DNA of 7,584 bases, from positions 1-7,584 of the forward strand of contig JACQQB010000105.1 in assembly GCA_016207225.1 (NCBI GenBank). The letters run 5' to 3'. Below, in pieces: positions 1 through 5,741 of this stretch (within the stretch, counting starts at the first letter, position 1; each line of letters opens with the position of its first letter). The notes below the pieces were generated by a model that saw only the letters and a list, made by a program, of their open reading frames with translations, did no database searches and was not told the DNA's origin. Both the position numbers and the translations under genes were made by a program. Source of the stretch: Microcaldota archaeon. Lineage in GTDB: Archaea > Micrarchaeota > Micrarchaeia > Burarchaeales > JACQQB01.

Positions 1-201
1 CACTTTCTTCAAATGTACAAAAAACAGCTAATTCAGAAAGGAGCTAAGGAGGAAGATCCTGAAGTTTCCTTATTGGTAGGGGAAATAGGCGCTCTTGAAG
101 ACGCCGTTGCAAATAAACTCTATAAGAATGAATCGGGGTTGAACAAGATAAAAGGCAGGCTCTCAGGATACCAGAAAATCCTCGACATAATCAAGGGCTA
201 A
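1..201 (+). CDS. C-terminal fragment of an unidentified protein
   Basis: The reading frame is open from the first base of the window to a TAA at 199-201, giving 66 visible residues. The first ATG (13-15) is internal to an open frame and has no convincing ribosome-binding site, so I read this as the tail of a longer gene starting outside the window rather than a 62-residue protein. The visible part is charged (many Lys and Glu), has no cysteine, and looks helical throughout, ending in a Lys/Ile/Gly-rich tail; it could be a helical bundle or short coiled coil. I do not recognise the family and assign no function. It reads in the same direction as the zinc-ribbon/aEF1B pair, but a T-rich tract and a TATA-like box separate them, so it is probably a separate transcription unit. 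Confidence 0.6.
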   Translation, partial: HFLQMYKKQLIQKGAKEEDPEVSLLVGEIGALEDAVANKLYKNESGLNKIKGRLSGYQKILDIIKG

Positions 202-205
202 TGCC

Positions 206-215
206 TTTTTCCTTT
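206..215 (+). terminator. Possible oligo-T terminator of the upstream gene
   Basis: Five T, two C, then three T begin five bases after the stop codon of the fragment gene. Archaeal transcription commonly ends at oligo-T tracts without a hairpin, and I see no stem-loop here. The tract lies just before the TATA-like box of the next unit, which suits a boundary between transcripts. Confidence 0.35.
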
Positions 216-225
216 AACTATAGCC

Positions 226-235
226 TTAAATATTT
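226..235 (+). promoter_or_regulatory. TATA-like box of the zinc-ribbon/aEF1B operon
   Basis: The sequence TTAAATATTT is centred about 27 bases before the ATG at 258. The archaeal TATA box normally sits about 26-27 bases before the transcription start, so transcription should begin at or next to the start codon, giving a leaderless mRNA. No GGAGG-type ribosome-binding site lies before the ATG, which agrees. Confidence 0.6.
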
Positions 236-257
236 TTAGTGGCAAAAAGTGAATTCT

Positions 258-416
258 ATGACTTTAAAAAACTGTTCAACTTGTGGAAAGCAGACTAAGG
301 AATATGTTGAATTTCCATGCATGAGCTGCGGTCAGGACAAGATAGTCCGCTGCTACCACTGCAGGGAAGTCACCAATCCTTATACCTGCAAGAGATGTGG
401 CAAAGAAGGTCCGTAG
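258..416 (+). CDS. Small double zinc-ribbon protein (four CXXC pairs)
   Basis: This 52-residue protein has eight cysteines in four CXXC pairs at residues 6/9, 21/24, 32/35 and 44/47, enough to bind two zinc ions as two small zinc ribbons. It resembles the archaeal small zinc-finger family (HVO_2753-like) often found directly before the aEF1B gene. The aEF1B gene does follow here after only eight bases. The molecular role of the family is not settled; neighbours and fold suggest RNA or ribosome binding in translation, which is inference. The ATG at 258 is preferred over an in-frame GTG at 249 because the TATA-like box at 226-235 places the transcription start at about 257. The protein has no room for any other domain and carries no signal peptide or membrane segment. 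Confidence 0.85.
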   Translation: MTLKNCSTCGKQTKEYVEFPCMSCGQDKIVRCYHCREVTNPYTCKRCGKEGP

Positions 417-421
417 GTAAT
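415..421 (+). promoter_or_regulatory. Shine-Dalgarno site for aEF1B, overlapping the upstream stop
   Basis: AGGTAAT matches six of seven bases of the archaeal consensus AGGTGAT (complement of the 16S rRNA 3' end) and lies three bases before the ATG at 425. It shares two bases with the TAG stop of the zinc-ribbon gene. It supports 425 as the start and suggests coupled translation. Confidence 0.55.
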
Positions 422-424
422 TTA

Positions 425-673
425 ATGGGAAATGTAGCTGCAATAATAAAAGTATTCCCTGAAAGTGCTGAGGTTTTGCCTATTGTTAAGAAAGAGATAG
501 AGGAAAAGCTAAAGCCTGCAAAGATTGAAGAGGAACCGATTGCCTTTGGTCTTATGGCACTTAAAGTTCTTATTTTTCTTGATGACAACGCAGGGAGCGA
601 AGGCCTCGAAGACAAGATAAAGGCAATTAAAGGAGTAAGCGAAGCCCAGATTGAAGACATAACAAGAATCTAA
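425..673 (+). CDS. ef1b: Translation elongation factor 1-beta (aEF1B), nucleotide exchange factor for aEF1A
   Basis: At 82 residues this is close to the usual archaeal size of about 90. In the family it exchanges GDP for GTP on aEF1A (EF-Tu homologue) in the cytoplasm during translation elongation. The fold is a compact alpha-beta domain matching the C-terminal guanine-exchange domain of eukaryotic EF1B. Visible hallmarks are the N-terminal strand with Lys and Phe-Pro (AAIIKVFPES, 5-14), the central PIAFGL motif (38-43) followed by the LKVLIFL strand, and the C-terminal ITRI ending typical of the family. The frame is open further upstream to an ATG at 317, but that would overlap nearly all of the zinc-ribbon gene; the ATG at 425 has a Shine-Dalgarno site and gives the family N-terminus. 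It is second in a two-gene operon and ends exactly where the convergent Mut7-C gene ends. Confidence 0.93.
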   Translation: MGNVAAIIKVFPESAEVLPIVKKEIEEKLKPAKIEEEPIAFGLMALKVLIFLDDNAGSEGLEDKIKAIKGVSEAQIEDITRI

Positions 674-1141
674 TCACTCCATCAAGTCTCTTATTCTCCT
701 TACTGCACTCCTTATTCTTCCAGTATGTGATCCCTCCCAGAATACATGCTTGCAATTTCTACATTCCCAGAATGAATCTACCTCCTCAAAAGTTTTCTTC
801 TGAACCCTACCCTCAACATCCTTTTTCTCAGCAGTCTTTAGTTCACCGTTGCATTTAGGGCATATGGTCTCTGAGGGGAATTTCCCTAAAGGAATTGAAA
901 ATTCTTTCAGTATACTGGCCAACTGTTCTTCCAGGTTTTTCTTGGGCACAAGGAAAATCCCCACATTCTGCTTTCTAGCCCTTTTACTAAGCTCAACATC
1001 CATCGTCAGCAAGATCAGTTTGTTCTCCTTTGCATACTCTATAAACTCCCCATCGTCCTTAAGCTCCGGTGATTCCACTCTTATTCCTAAGATTCTCAGC
1101 CACCTTGCAACTTTTGCCAGCATCACATCCGCAACAAACAT
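674..1141 (-). CDS. Mut7-C RNase domain protein with C-terminal zinc ribbon
   Basis: This 155-residue protein is a Mut7-C (formerly DUF82) protein, a PIN-like nuclease fold named after the C-terminal domain of the worm exonuclease Mut-7. The N-terminus MFVADVMLAKVARWLRILGI is the family signature with acidic Asp5. A second expected acidic site is Asp48 in LTMDVEL, where most members have Arg instead of Met47. Residues 94/97 and 127/130 (CPKC and CRNC) form a C-terminal zinc ribbon, and the tail after it is rich in Arg (GRIRSAVRRIRDL), suiting RNA contact. The cellular substrate is unknown. An in-frame GTG at 1150 could add three residues, but the ATG at 1141 gives the family N-terminus and lies 26-27 bases from a good TATA-like box. 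The gene is divergent from rad50 and convergent with aEF1B, so it is probably transcribed alone. Confidence 0.85.
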   Translation of the reverse strand: MFVADVMLAKVARWLRILGIRVESPELKDDGEFIEYAKENKLILLTMDVELSKRARKQNVGIFLVPKKNLEEQLASILKEFSIPLGKFPSETICPKCNGELKTAEKKDVEGRVQKKTFEEVDSFWECRNCKHVFWEGSHTGRIRSAVRRIRDLME

Positions 1142-1145
1142 AAAA
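1140..1145 (+). promoter_or_regulatory. Weak TATA-like element for rad50
   Basis: ATAAAA is centred about 27 bases before the rad50 ATG at 1170, and overlaps the start codon of the divergent Mut7-C gene. It is a weak match. No Shine-Dalgarno sequence is seen before rad50, so a leaderless transcript is likely if this element is used. Confidence 0.35.
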
Positions 1146-1162
1146 CTCACTAGCTAAATTTC

Positions 1163-1172
1163 CATATATATG
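1163..1172 (-). promoter_or_regulatory. Palindromic TATA-like box for the Mut7-C gene, containing the rad50 start codon
   Basis: CATATATATG is a perfect 10-base palindrome centred about 26-27 bases upstream of the Mut7-C ATG (1141), the normal archaeal TATA-to-start distance for a leaderless transcript. Its last three + strand bases are the ATG of rad50. Being palindromic it could be bound in either direction, but in the + direction it would start transcription inside rad50. Confidence 0.5.
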
Positions 1173-3446
1173 ATAACTCAGGTCTCCTTAAAAAATTGGC
1201 GCTCACATGAAAACACCAGCCTAGACTTTGGCGAGGGCACCAACATACTTATTGGCATGATGGGAGGAGGCAAGTCCAGCATTATCGATGCGATTTGCTA
1301 TGCGTTTTTTGGCGATTTTCCTGCCCACAGGCAAAAGAAACTCGAATTAAGCGACATAATATTCAACAACGCTACTGAGAAGGAGGCAGGAATCCAGGTG
1401 AAATTCATCTCAAACGGGAGTGAATACACTATCATAAGGAGAATAAAGACCAACGGAAATGCAGAAGCTGAAATAAGGAGAGGCGACAAGCTGATAGACG
1501 GCCCGCAGCCCAAGAGAGTAAACGAATACATCCAAAACCTATTGAAAGTAGATTATGACCTTTTTACCCGTGCCATTTATTCTGAACAAAACTCTATTGA
1601 TTACTTCCTGACTTTAGGAAGAGGAGACAGGAAAAAGCAAATTGATGAACTCCTAGGTATAAATAAATTTGAAAAAGCAAGGGCCAATCTCACAACGATC
1701 ATAACTACCCTAAGGAACACAGTGAGAGAAAAAGAACTCCTTCTGAAGGGTGCTGACATTAAAAAATTAGAGGAGGAAATTTCAAAAATCCATTCAGAGC
1801 TTTCCAAACTTGAGGATGAAAAAACCACCCTCTCCAAACAAATATCCTCCTCAGAAGAGAAGATTCTAAGCCTTGAGAAAGAAGTCTCAACTCTCCTAAC
1901 CAAAAAAACTTCATTCAAGAATCTAGAGAAAGAAAAAGCCGCACTGGAACACAGGAAAGAATCCCTTAAAACATTAACCAAGGGAATTTCTTCAAGCGAG
2001 GATGAACTCAAAGCAAAAGAATCACAGTTAAATGAAATCATCAATAGCTATTCCAGACTCTCCTCCAATTTCAAGACTCTAGACTCCCAGTTACTTGCTC
2101 TCAACAAAGAGCTTGGCACATTAAACAGGAAAAAAGAAGAAATAGAGAAAAAACTCCAGGAAAAACAAACACTGGAGAATGAGAAAAGAAAAATAGGCAA
2201 GCAGCTATCTAACTTGCAGGCCGAAATAAGCTCCAAGAATACACTCTTGGACTCACTCAAATCCAGAATTGCCAATAACGAATCCCATATCAAAGAGCTC
2301 AAACTCCTAATCGAGGAGCTTAACAAGGAAATAAGCTCATGCCCCATCTGCGAAACAACCTTGCCTGAAGAGAAAAGAAAACAGCTAAAAGAAAAAAGAG
2401 AGCATGAGCATCAGGAAGAGCTAAATTCAAGTAAAACACTAAGGGAAAACTTAGAACAAGAAAAGAAATCCTTGCTGGAACTTGAGAAAAGCCTCAGGAA
2501 CCTGGAAAGAATAGAGAATGACCTGGCTAAAATCGGCAATGTTGCAGATGACCTTAATGAAATAAGCAGCAAACATTCCTCTTTAAACACAACCCTCTCC
2601 AGGGCTACTTCAGAAAAAGAAGAAGTTCAAAACAGCATAAAAGCAATGGAAAAAAGCGAAAAAGAGCTTAGGGACCTGCTGAATAATTTCAAAGAATTCT
2701 CGGAGCTGGATAAAAAATTAAGTGCCCTTGCAATAAGCCTGGAAGAACTCAAGTTCAGCGAAAGCGACCTGGATGAGAAAAAGACCAGCCTGGAAAAATT
2801 AAGGATTGAATTCTCAACACTAAATGCCAATCTAGCCGGAACCCTTAAAAACAAGGAGAAAACCACTGAAATCCTAAGCTTAAAAGAAGGCCAATTGAAG
2901 AACTACCTGGATTATGGTAAAGAAGTCCAAAGGATTAAGCAACTTACAGAAAAGCTCCTAATCTTCCAGAACAGCATCGTTGAAACCCAAAGGATCCTGA
3001 GGGAAGAGCTTATCCAAGCCATAAACGAAGAAATGTCCACAATATGGCGTGTCATCTATCCATATGCAGACTACAAAGGCGCCAGGCTGAATGCAGATGA
3101 AAACGATTATACCCTGGAACTCCTATCTGATGCATGGAGACAAGTTGAGGGAATAGCCAGCGGCGGGGAAAGGGCCTGTGCCTGCCTTTCTTTAAGAATC
3201 GCATTTGCAAGGGTTCTGGTGCCTAACCTAAGCTGGCTTATTCTTGATGAACCAACACACAATCTGGATGAGGAGGCTGTCAAAGGCTTGGGGAAAGCGC
3301 TTTATGAGGACATACCGAAAATAGTAGACCAAACATTCGTAATAACTCATGATGAAAACCTAAAAGACGTAGGCAATGCCCGTATCTACAGGGTTGAAAG
3401 AAACAAAGAACAACAAGAGCCCAGCAGAGTTGAGCCTATCTACTGA
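1170..3446 (+). CDS. rad50: Rad50-like DNA double-strand-break repair ATPase with zinc hook
   Basis: This 758-residue SMC-like ATPase has the split-head layout of Rad50, which with the nuclease Mre11 tethers and processes broken DNA ends. The N-terminal half-head opens with the family start (MITQVSLKNWRSHENTSLDF). Walker A is GMMGGGKSS at 29-37 and the Q-loop Gln is about 140 (YSEQN). A long Lys/Glu/Leu coiled coil runs from about 170 to 620, interrupted by the zinc hook CPIC at 391-394 near the middle. The C-terminal half-head carries the signature SGGER (664-668), Walker B WLILDE (689-694), the D-loop around Asn698-Asp700, and the switch His727. It is shorter than well-studied archaeal Rad50 (about 850-900), mainly in the coil. 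Two oddities are Met31 where the usual GxNGxGK motif has Asn, and cysteines just after the signature (RACACLS). No mre11, herA or nurA gene is adjacent. The CXXC hook at the coil apex argues against a chromosomal SMC protein. Confidence 0.88.
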   Translation: MITQVSLKNWRSHENTSLDFGEGTNILIGMMGGGKSSIIDAICYAFFGDFPAHRQKKLELSDIIFNNATEKEAGIQVKFISNGSEYTIIRRIKTNGNAEAEIRRGDKLIDGPQPKRVNEYIQNLLKVDYDLFTRAIYSEQNSIDYFLTLGRGDRKKQIDELLGINKFEKARANLTTIITTLRNTVREKELLLKGADIKKLEEEISKIHSELSKLEDEKTTLSKQISSSEEKILSLEKEVSTLLTKKTSFKNLEKEKAALEHRKESLKTLTKGISSSEDELKAKESQLNEIINSYSRLSSNFKTLDSQLLALNKELGTLNRKKEEIEKKLQEKQTLENEKRKIGKQLSNLQAEISSKNTLLDSLKSRIANNESHIKELKLLIEELNKEISSCPICETTLPEEKRKQLKEKREHEHQEELNSSKTLRENLEQEKKSLLELEKSLRNLERIENDLAKIGNVADDLNEISSKHSSLNTTLSRATSEKEEVQNSIKAMEKSEKELRDLLNNFKEFSELDKKLSALAISLEELKFSESDLDEKKTSLEKLRIEFSTLNANLAGTLKNKEKTTEILSLKEGQLKNYLDYGKEVQRIKQLTEKLLIFQNSIVETQRILREELIQAINEEMSTIWRVIYPYADYKGARLNADENDYTLELLSDAWRQVEGIASGGERACACLSLRIAFARVLVPNLSWLILDEPTHNLDEEAVKGLGKALYEDIPKIVDQTFVITHDENLKDVGNARIYRVERNKEQQEPSRVEPIY

Positions 3447-4361
3447 TCAAGCCTTATTTTTGCTTTGGGGCTTTGGAATATCTACTGGCAATATCGTCTG
3501 GGGATCCAATCCTAACACATTCAAAACACTCGAATTACCCGGTATCACAAATTTGGTATTATCCCTTAAGACCGTTTCCAAGACCTCTAGCTGCTTCTGC
3601 AATCTTGCTCTTTCCGTAAAGTACTTCTCCGAAGAATCTGAAACTGCCTTTATTGCGCCGGCCTCTGCCATTGCCTTAAGCTCAATTGCCTTTGCTATGC
3701 CTTCTGCTTCCTTAATCTTGGCTCTCTTAACTCCATCAGCTTCAGTCTCTCTGGCCGTTGCAAAATCTATTGCTGCCAGCTTCTCATTCTCAGCCTTAAC
3801 TACCTTATTCATGGTCTCCTGAACATCTCCTGGTGGTTCAACCTCCTTCAGTTCAGCCCTTACAACTTCTATTCCCCAATTAACTGTCTGCCCGTTCAAT
3901 TCAGACGCCAGCATATTGTTGAGCTTTCCCCTCATGGAATTGGCTTCTTTAAGGGATAAATTACCTATAATGTCCCTAAGCGTTGTTCTTGCCAACGCTA
4001 CAATCTGGACTGAATAATTCTGCACATTATAAAGTGATTTTTTAACAGATTCATCATCAGTCCTAACCTTGAAATATATCTGTGCATCGACTTTAGCATT
4101 CAGATTATCTTTTGTTATAACTTCTTGAGACTCAGCATTCATCATCCTTTCAGTAATGTTTACGTACCTAACCACATCCACGAATGGTATTATGAGGTGA
4201 AAACCCTGGTCAAAAACTTTATGGAACCTACCCAATCTCTCCACAACTGCCTTGTCAGTCGGCCTGACGATGACAACTACCTTTAGCAAGAATAACAAAG
4301 CCACTACTGCAATAATCAACAAGCCTACAAGTAAAAAGAACAACGATACCATAGAATTCAC
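3447..4361 (-). CDS. SPFH/band 7 (stomatin/prohibitin-like) membrane protein
   Basis: This protein of 301-304 residues has an N-terminal hydrophobic anchor (about 4-32, counting from the GTG start), then an SPFH domain (about 33-190), an Ala/Glu/Lys-rich coiled-coil region (about 188-262) and a short tail. Stomatin-like landmarks are VVERLGRF (39-46), GFHLIIPF (53-60), LARTTLRDIIGNLSL (123-137) and VEPPGDVQETMNKVV (174-188). Family members oligomerise on membranes and organise microdomains or regulate proteases; the substrate here is unknown. Prokaryotic stomatins often sit beside an NfeD-type gene, but none is seen here. The start is ambiguous: GTG at 4361 or ATG at 4352 nine bases later. 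GGAG lies three bases before the GTG and twelve before the ATG. A TATA-like box at 4389-4398 suggests its own promoter and a very short leader. The gene ends base to base with the convergent rad50. Confidence 0.9.
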   Translation of the reverse strand: MNSMVSLFFLLVGLLIIAVVALLFLLKVVVIVRPTDKAVVERLGRFHKVFDQGFHLIIPFVDVVRYVNITERMMNAESQEVITKDNLNAKVDAQIYFKVRTDDESVKKSLYNVQNYSVQIVALARTTLRDIIGNLSLKEANSMRGKLNNMLASELNGQTVNWGIEVVRAELKEVEPPGDVQETMNKVVKAENEKLAAIDFATARETEADGVKRAKIKEAEGIAKAIELKAMAEAGAIKAVSDSSEKYFTERARLQKQLEVLETVLRDNTKFVIPGNSSVLNVLGLDPQTILPVDIPKPQSKNKA

Positions 4362-4386
4362 ACTCTCCAGAATTAGTTATCCAATT

Positions 4387-4400
4387 GGTTTATTTAAACC
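4387..4400 (-). promoter_or_regulatory. TATA-like box of the SPFH gene within a small inverted repeat
   Basis: Read on the - strand this is GGTTTAAATAAACC: a TATA-like core (TTTAAATAAA) flanked so that six-base arms GGTTTA and TAAACC form an inverted repeat around two bases. Its centre lies about 32 bases before the GTG and about 41 before the ATG candidate, predicting a transcription start near 4367 and a leader of about 6 or 15 bases. It overlaps the last base of the upstream gene's stop codon. A regulator could bind the inverted repeat, but that is speculation. Confidence 0.5.
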
Positions 4401-5683
4401 TATTTATTCTGCTTTTTAGGCTCTTCTTTTTTCACTTGCTGTTGTTTCCTAGCCCTGTAAAAATCAAACCCAACCCATCCAACAACTATTATGAGCGCTA
4501 TGAGTATGACTGCACCTATAAGGGATTCTCCAGTAGGGGCTGCGATAGTTCTCGGCCTGTTTGTCACGTTGTACACATACTCCACACTCTGACTGCTTCT
4601 GTTCACATTGTCCACTGCTTCTATCCTAAAAGTAACTACGCTGCCTTCTTTCTGTGCAGGAATTATTGTAGCGAACCTGTCCAAATCTATCTTACTCATT
4701 AACAACGGTGGTTTTGAATTATTATCCACTGCATAAAGAAGATAGACCTGTGATATTCCACTTGAATAAACATTCTCTTCCTTAACATCCACGGTTATAG
4801 TCACATCCTCTCTTGTCGGCTGCTTTGGCTTAACCTCAACGTTGCCTATCTTGGGCGGTAATAAATCAAAAATAAACGTTTGTTCATAATCAGAGTCTAT
4901 CTCAAACGTTCTTGGCGGCAGGTAGTAGTCATACCTGGCTTTCAGCGTTATACTTGTAAGGGGAATCTGGGTTAATGTATACTCCCCATTTGTCTCAGAA
5001 GTCCTTACATTAACTGTCTTGTTAAGCGCATGCAGGACAACTTCCACACTGCTGGAAACTGGGTTGCCTCTTTCATCCCTGGTCACAATCCTGAGGTCAC
5101 TCGTAGGTATAGTGACTGTAAGTGCACCTCGCCAAAAAACTCCAGTTCTGGTAAAGTTTCTGCAATTGCATATTCCATAAATTCCCCTAACAGTGTAATC
5201 ATACTTGTCTTCCAAACCTTCAAACTTTGCAATCCCATAATCATCAGAAATCTTAACATAACTCTTATTCCCATCAGTAACAACAACCTGTATATTCTGG
5301 ACAGGCCTAAATTTCTGATCTTTTACTTCAACTATTAAATTCCTTACAGGCAAAGTTATGAAAATAGGGCTCCCTGCAACATTTATCCACTTGTACACCT
5401 CTTTCACATAAATGTCATTATACGAAACTTCCACGGTAATGTTCTTATTGTCCAAAGATTCTATGAAAGCCTCGACCTTACCAGCTTCATCAGTTGTAAA
5501 CTTCTCCTGTTTTTCAAAAGTAAACGTTGCACCAGTGTAGTAAGTTAGTTTTACACTCACATTCTCCATAGGCTCTTTATCGGCATTCTTGACATTAAGT
5601 ATAAAGTAACCACTTGCAGCTGCAGCACTCAAAGTACTAAGAAACAGAGTAAAAACCAAAATAACCCTGAACACACTTCGCAT
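4400..5683 (-). CDS. Secreted, C-terminally anchored protein with repeated beta-sandwich domains and eight N-glycosylation sequons
   Basis: This 427-residue protein starts with a signal peptide (basic start, hydrophobic core at 7-19, small residues SAAAAS to about 24). Three similar segments follow at about 26-113, 114-195 and 196-276; each opens with a strand, a polar turn (NADKEPMENV, DQKFRPVQNI, DERGNPVSSS) and later a Gly-containing turn (DEAG, DDYG, ETNG), the pattern of carboxypeptidase-regulatory-like or Ig-like domains. A different Ig/FN3-like domain follows at about 277-375. A membrane helix at about 387-406 and a Lys/Arg-rich tail place the C-terminus in the cytoplasm. NXS/T sequons occur at Asn41, 81, 139, 176, 221, 321, 361 and 372, all on the predicted outer part. 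I see no catalytic motif; a surface, adhesion or envelope role is inferred. A CNC motif is at 172-174. The glycosyltransferase gene lies 58 bases upstream. Confidence 0.75.
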   Translation of the reverse strand: MRSVFRVILVFTLFLSTLSAAAASGYFILNVKNADKEPMENVSVKLTYYTGATFTFEKQEKFTTDEAGKVEAFIESLDNKNITVEVSYNDIYVKEVYKWINVAGSPIFITLPVRNLIVEVKDQKFRPVQNIQVVVTDGNKSYVKISDDYGIAKFEGLEDKYDYTVRGIYGICNCRNFTRTGVFWRGALTVTIPTSDLRIVTRDERGNPVSSSVEVVLHALNKTVNVRTSETNGEYTLTQIPLTSITLKARYDYYLPPRTFEIDSDYEQTFIFDLLPPKIGNVEVKPKQPTREDVTITVDVKEENVYSSGISQVYLLYAVDNNSKPPLLMSKIDLDRFATIIPAQKEGSVVTFRIEAVDNVNRSSQSVEYVYNVTNRPRTIAAPTGESLIGAVILIALIIVVGWVGFDFYRARKQQQVKKEEPKKQNK

Positions 5684-5707
5684 AATCTACTTCTTAATTG
5701 AATAAGC

Positions 5708-5713
5708 TTAAAA
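5708..5713 (-). promoter_or_regulatory. Possible TATA-like element of the anchored surface protein gene
   Basis: TTTTAA on the - strand is centred about 27 bases upstream of the ATG at 5683, and no clear Shine-Dalgarno sequence precedes that ATG, so a leaderless transcript is possible. The match is modest, and read-through from the glycosyltransferase gene 58 bases upstream is an alternative. The 5684-5741 gap shows nothing else. Confidence 0.35.
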
Positions 5714-5741
5714 TCCTTATCACGGCGTCATTTACACCAAT

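Noticed and set aside
317..424. Upstream extension of the aEF1B frame to an ATG at 317
   Set aside because: It would overlap the zinc-ribbon gene, gives no family-like sequence, and the ATG at 425 has a Shine-Dalgarno site and the normal aEF1B N-terminus.
674..1141. Mut7-C protein as a VapC-type toxin of a toxin-antitoxin pair
   Set aside because: The fold is PIN-like, but the N-terminal signature and the C-terminal zinc ribbon are those of Mut7-C proteins, and no small antitoxin gene is adjacent.
849..1157. A 102-codon + strand frame opposite the Mut7-C gene
   Set aside because: It is antisense to a clear family member with its catalytic and zinc motifs; the translated product looks random.
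1601..2866. Several - strand open frames of 79-147 codons, Ser/Phe/Leu-rich, opposite rad50
   Set aside because: They are the reverse of the Lys/Glu/Leu coiled-coil codons (AAA, GAA and AGA give Phe and Ser on the other strand), match no family and have no start signals.
1170..3446. Chromosomal SMC protein instead of Rad50
   Set aside because: The CXXC zinc hook at the coil centre, the Rad50-like N-terminus and a length well under the roughly 1,150 residues of SMC fit Rad50/SbcC.
3376..3822. A 148-codon + strand frame across the end of rad50 and the SPFH gene
   Set aside because: It is Ala/Ser-rich antisense of the Ala/Glu coiled-coil region of the SPFH protein and has no recognisable domain.
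4387..4400. The small inverted repeat as a hairpin terminator of the anchored protein gene
   Set aside because: The stem is AT-rich and short, archaea do not usually need hairpins, and the core fits a TATA box for the SPFH gene better.
4385..4702. A 105-codon + strand frame opposite the end of the anchored protein gene
   Set aside because: Its hydrophobic start and Cys/His content tempt a reading as a small membrane protein, but it is fully antisense to the better supported gene and lacks a start signal.
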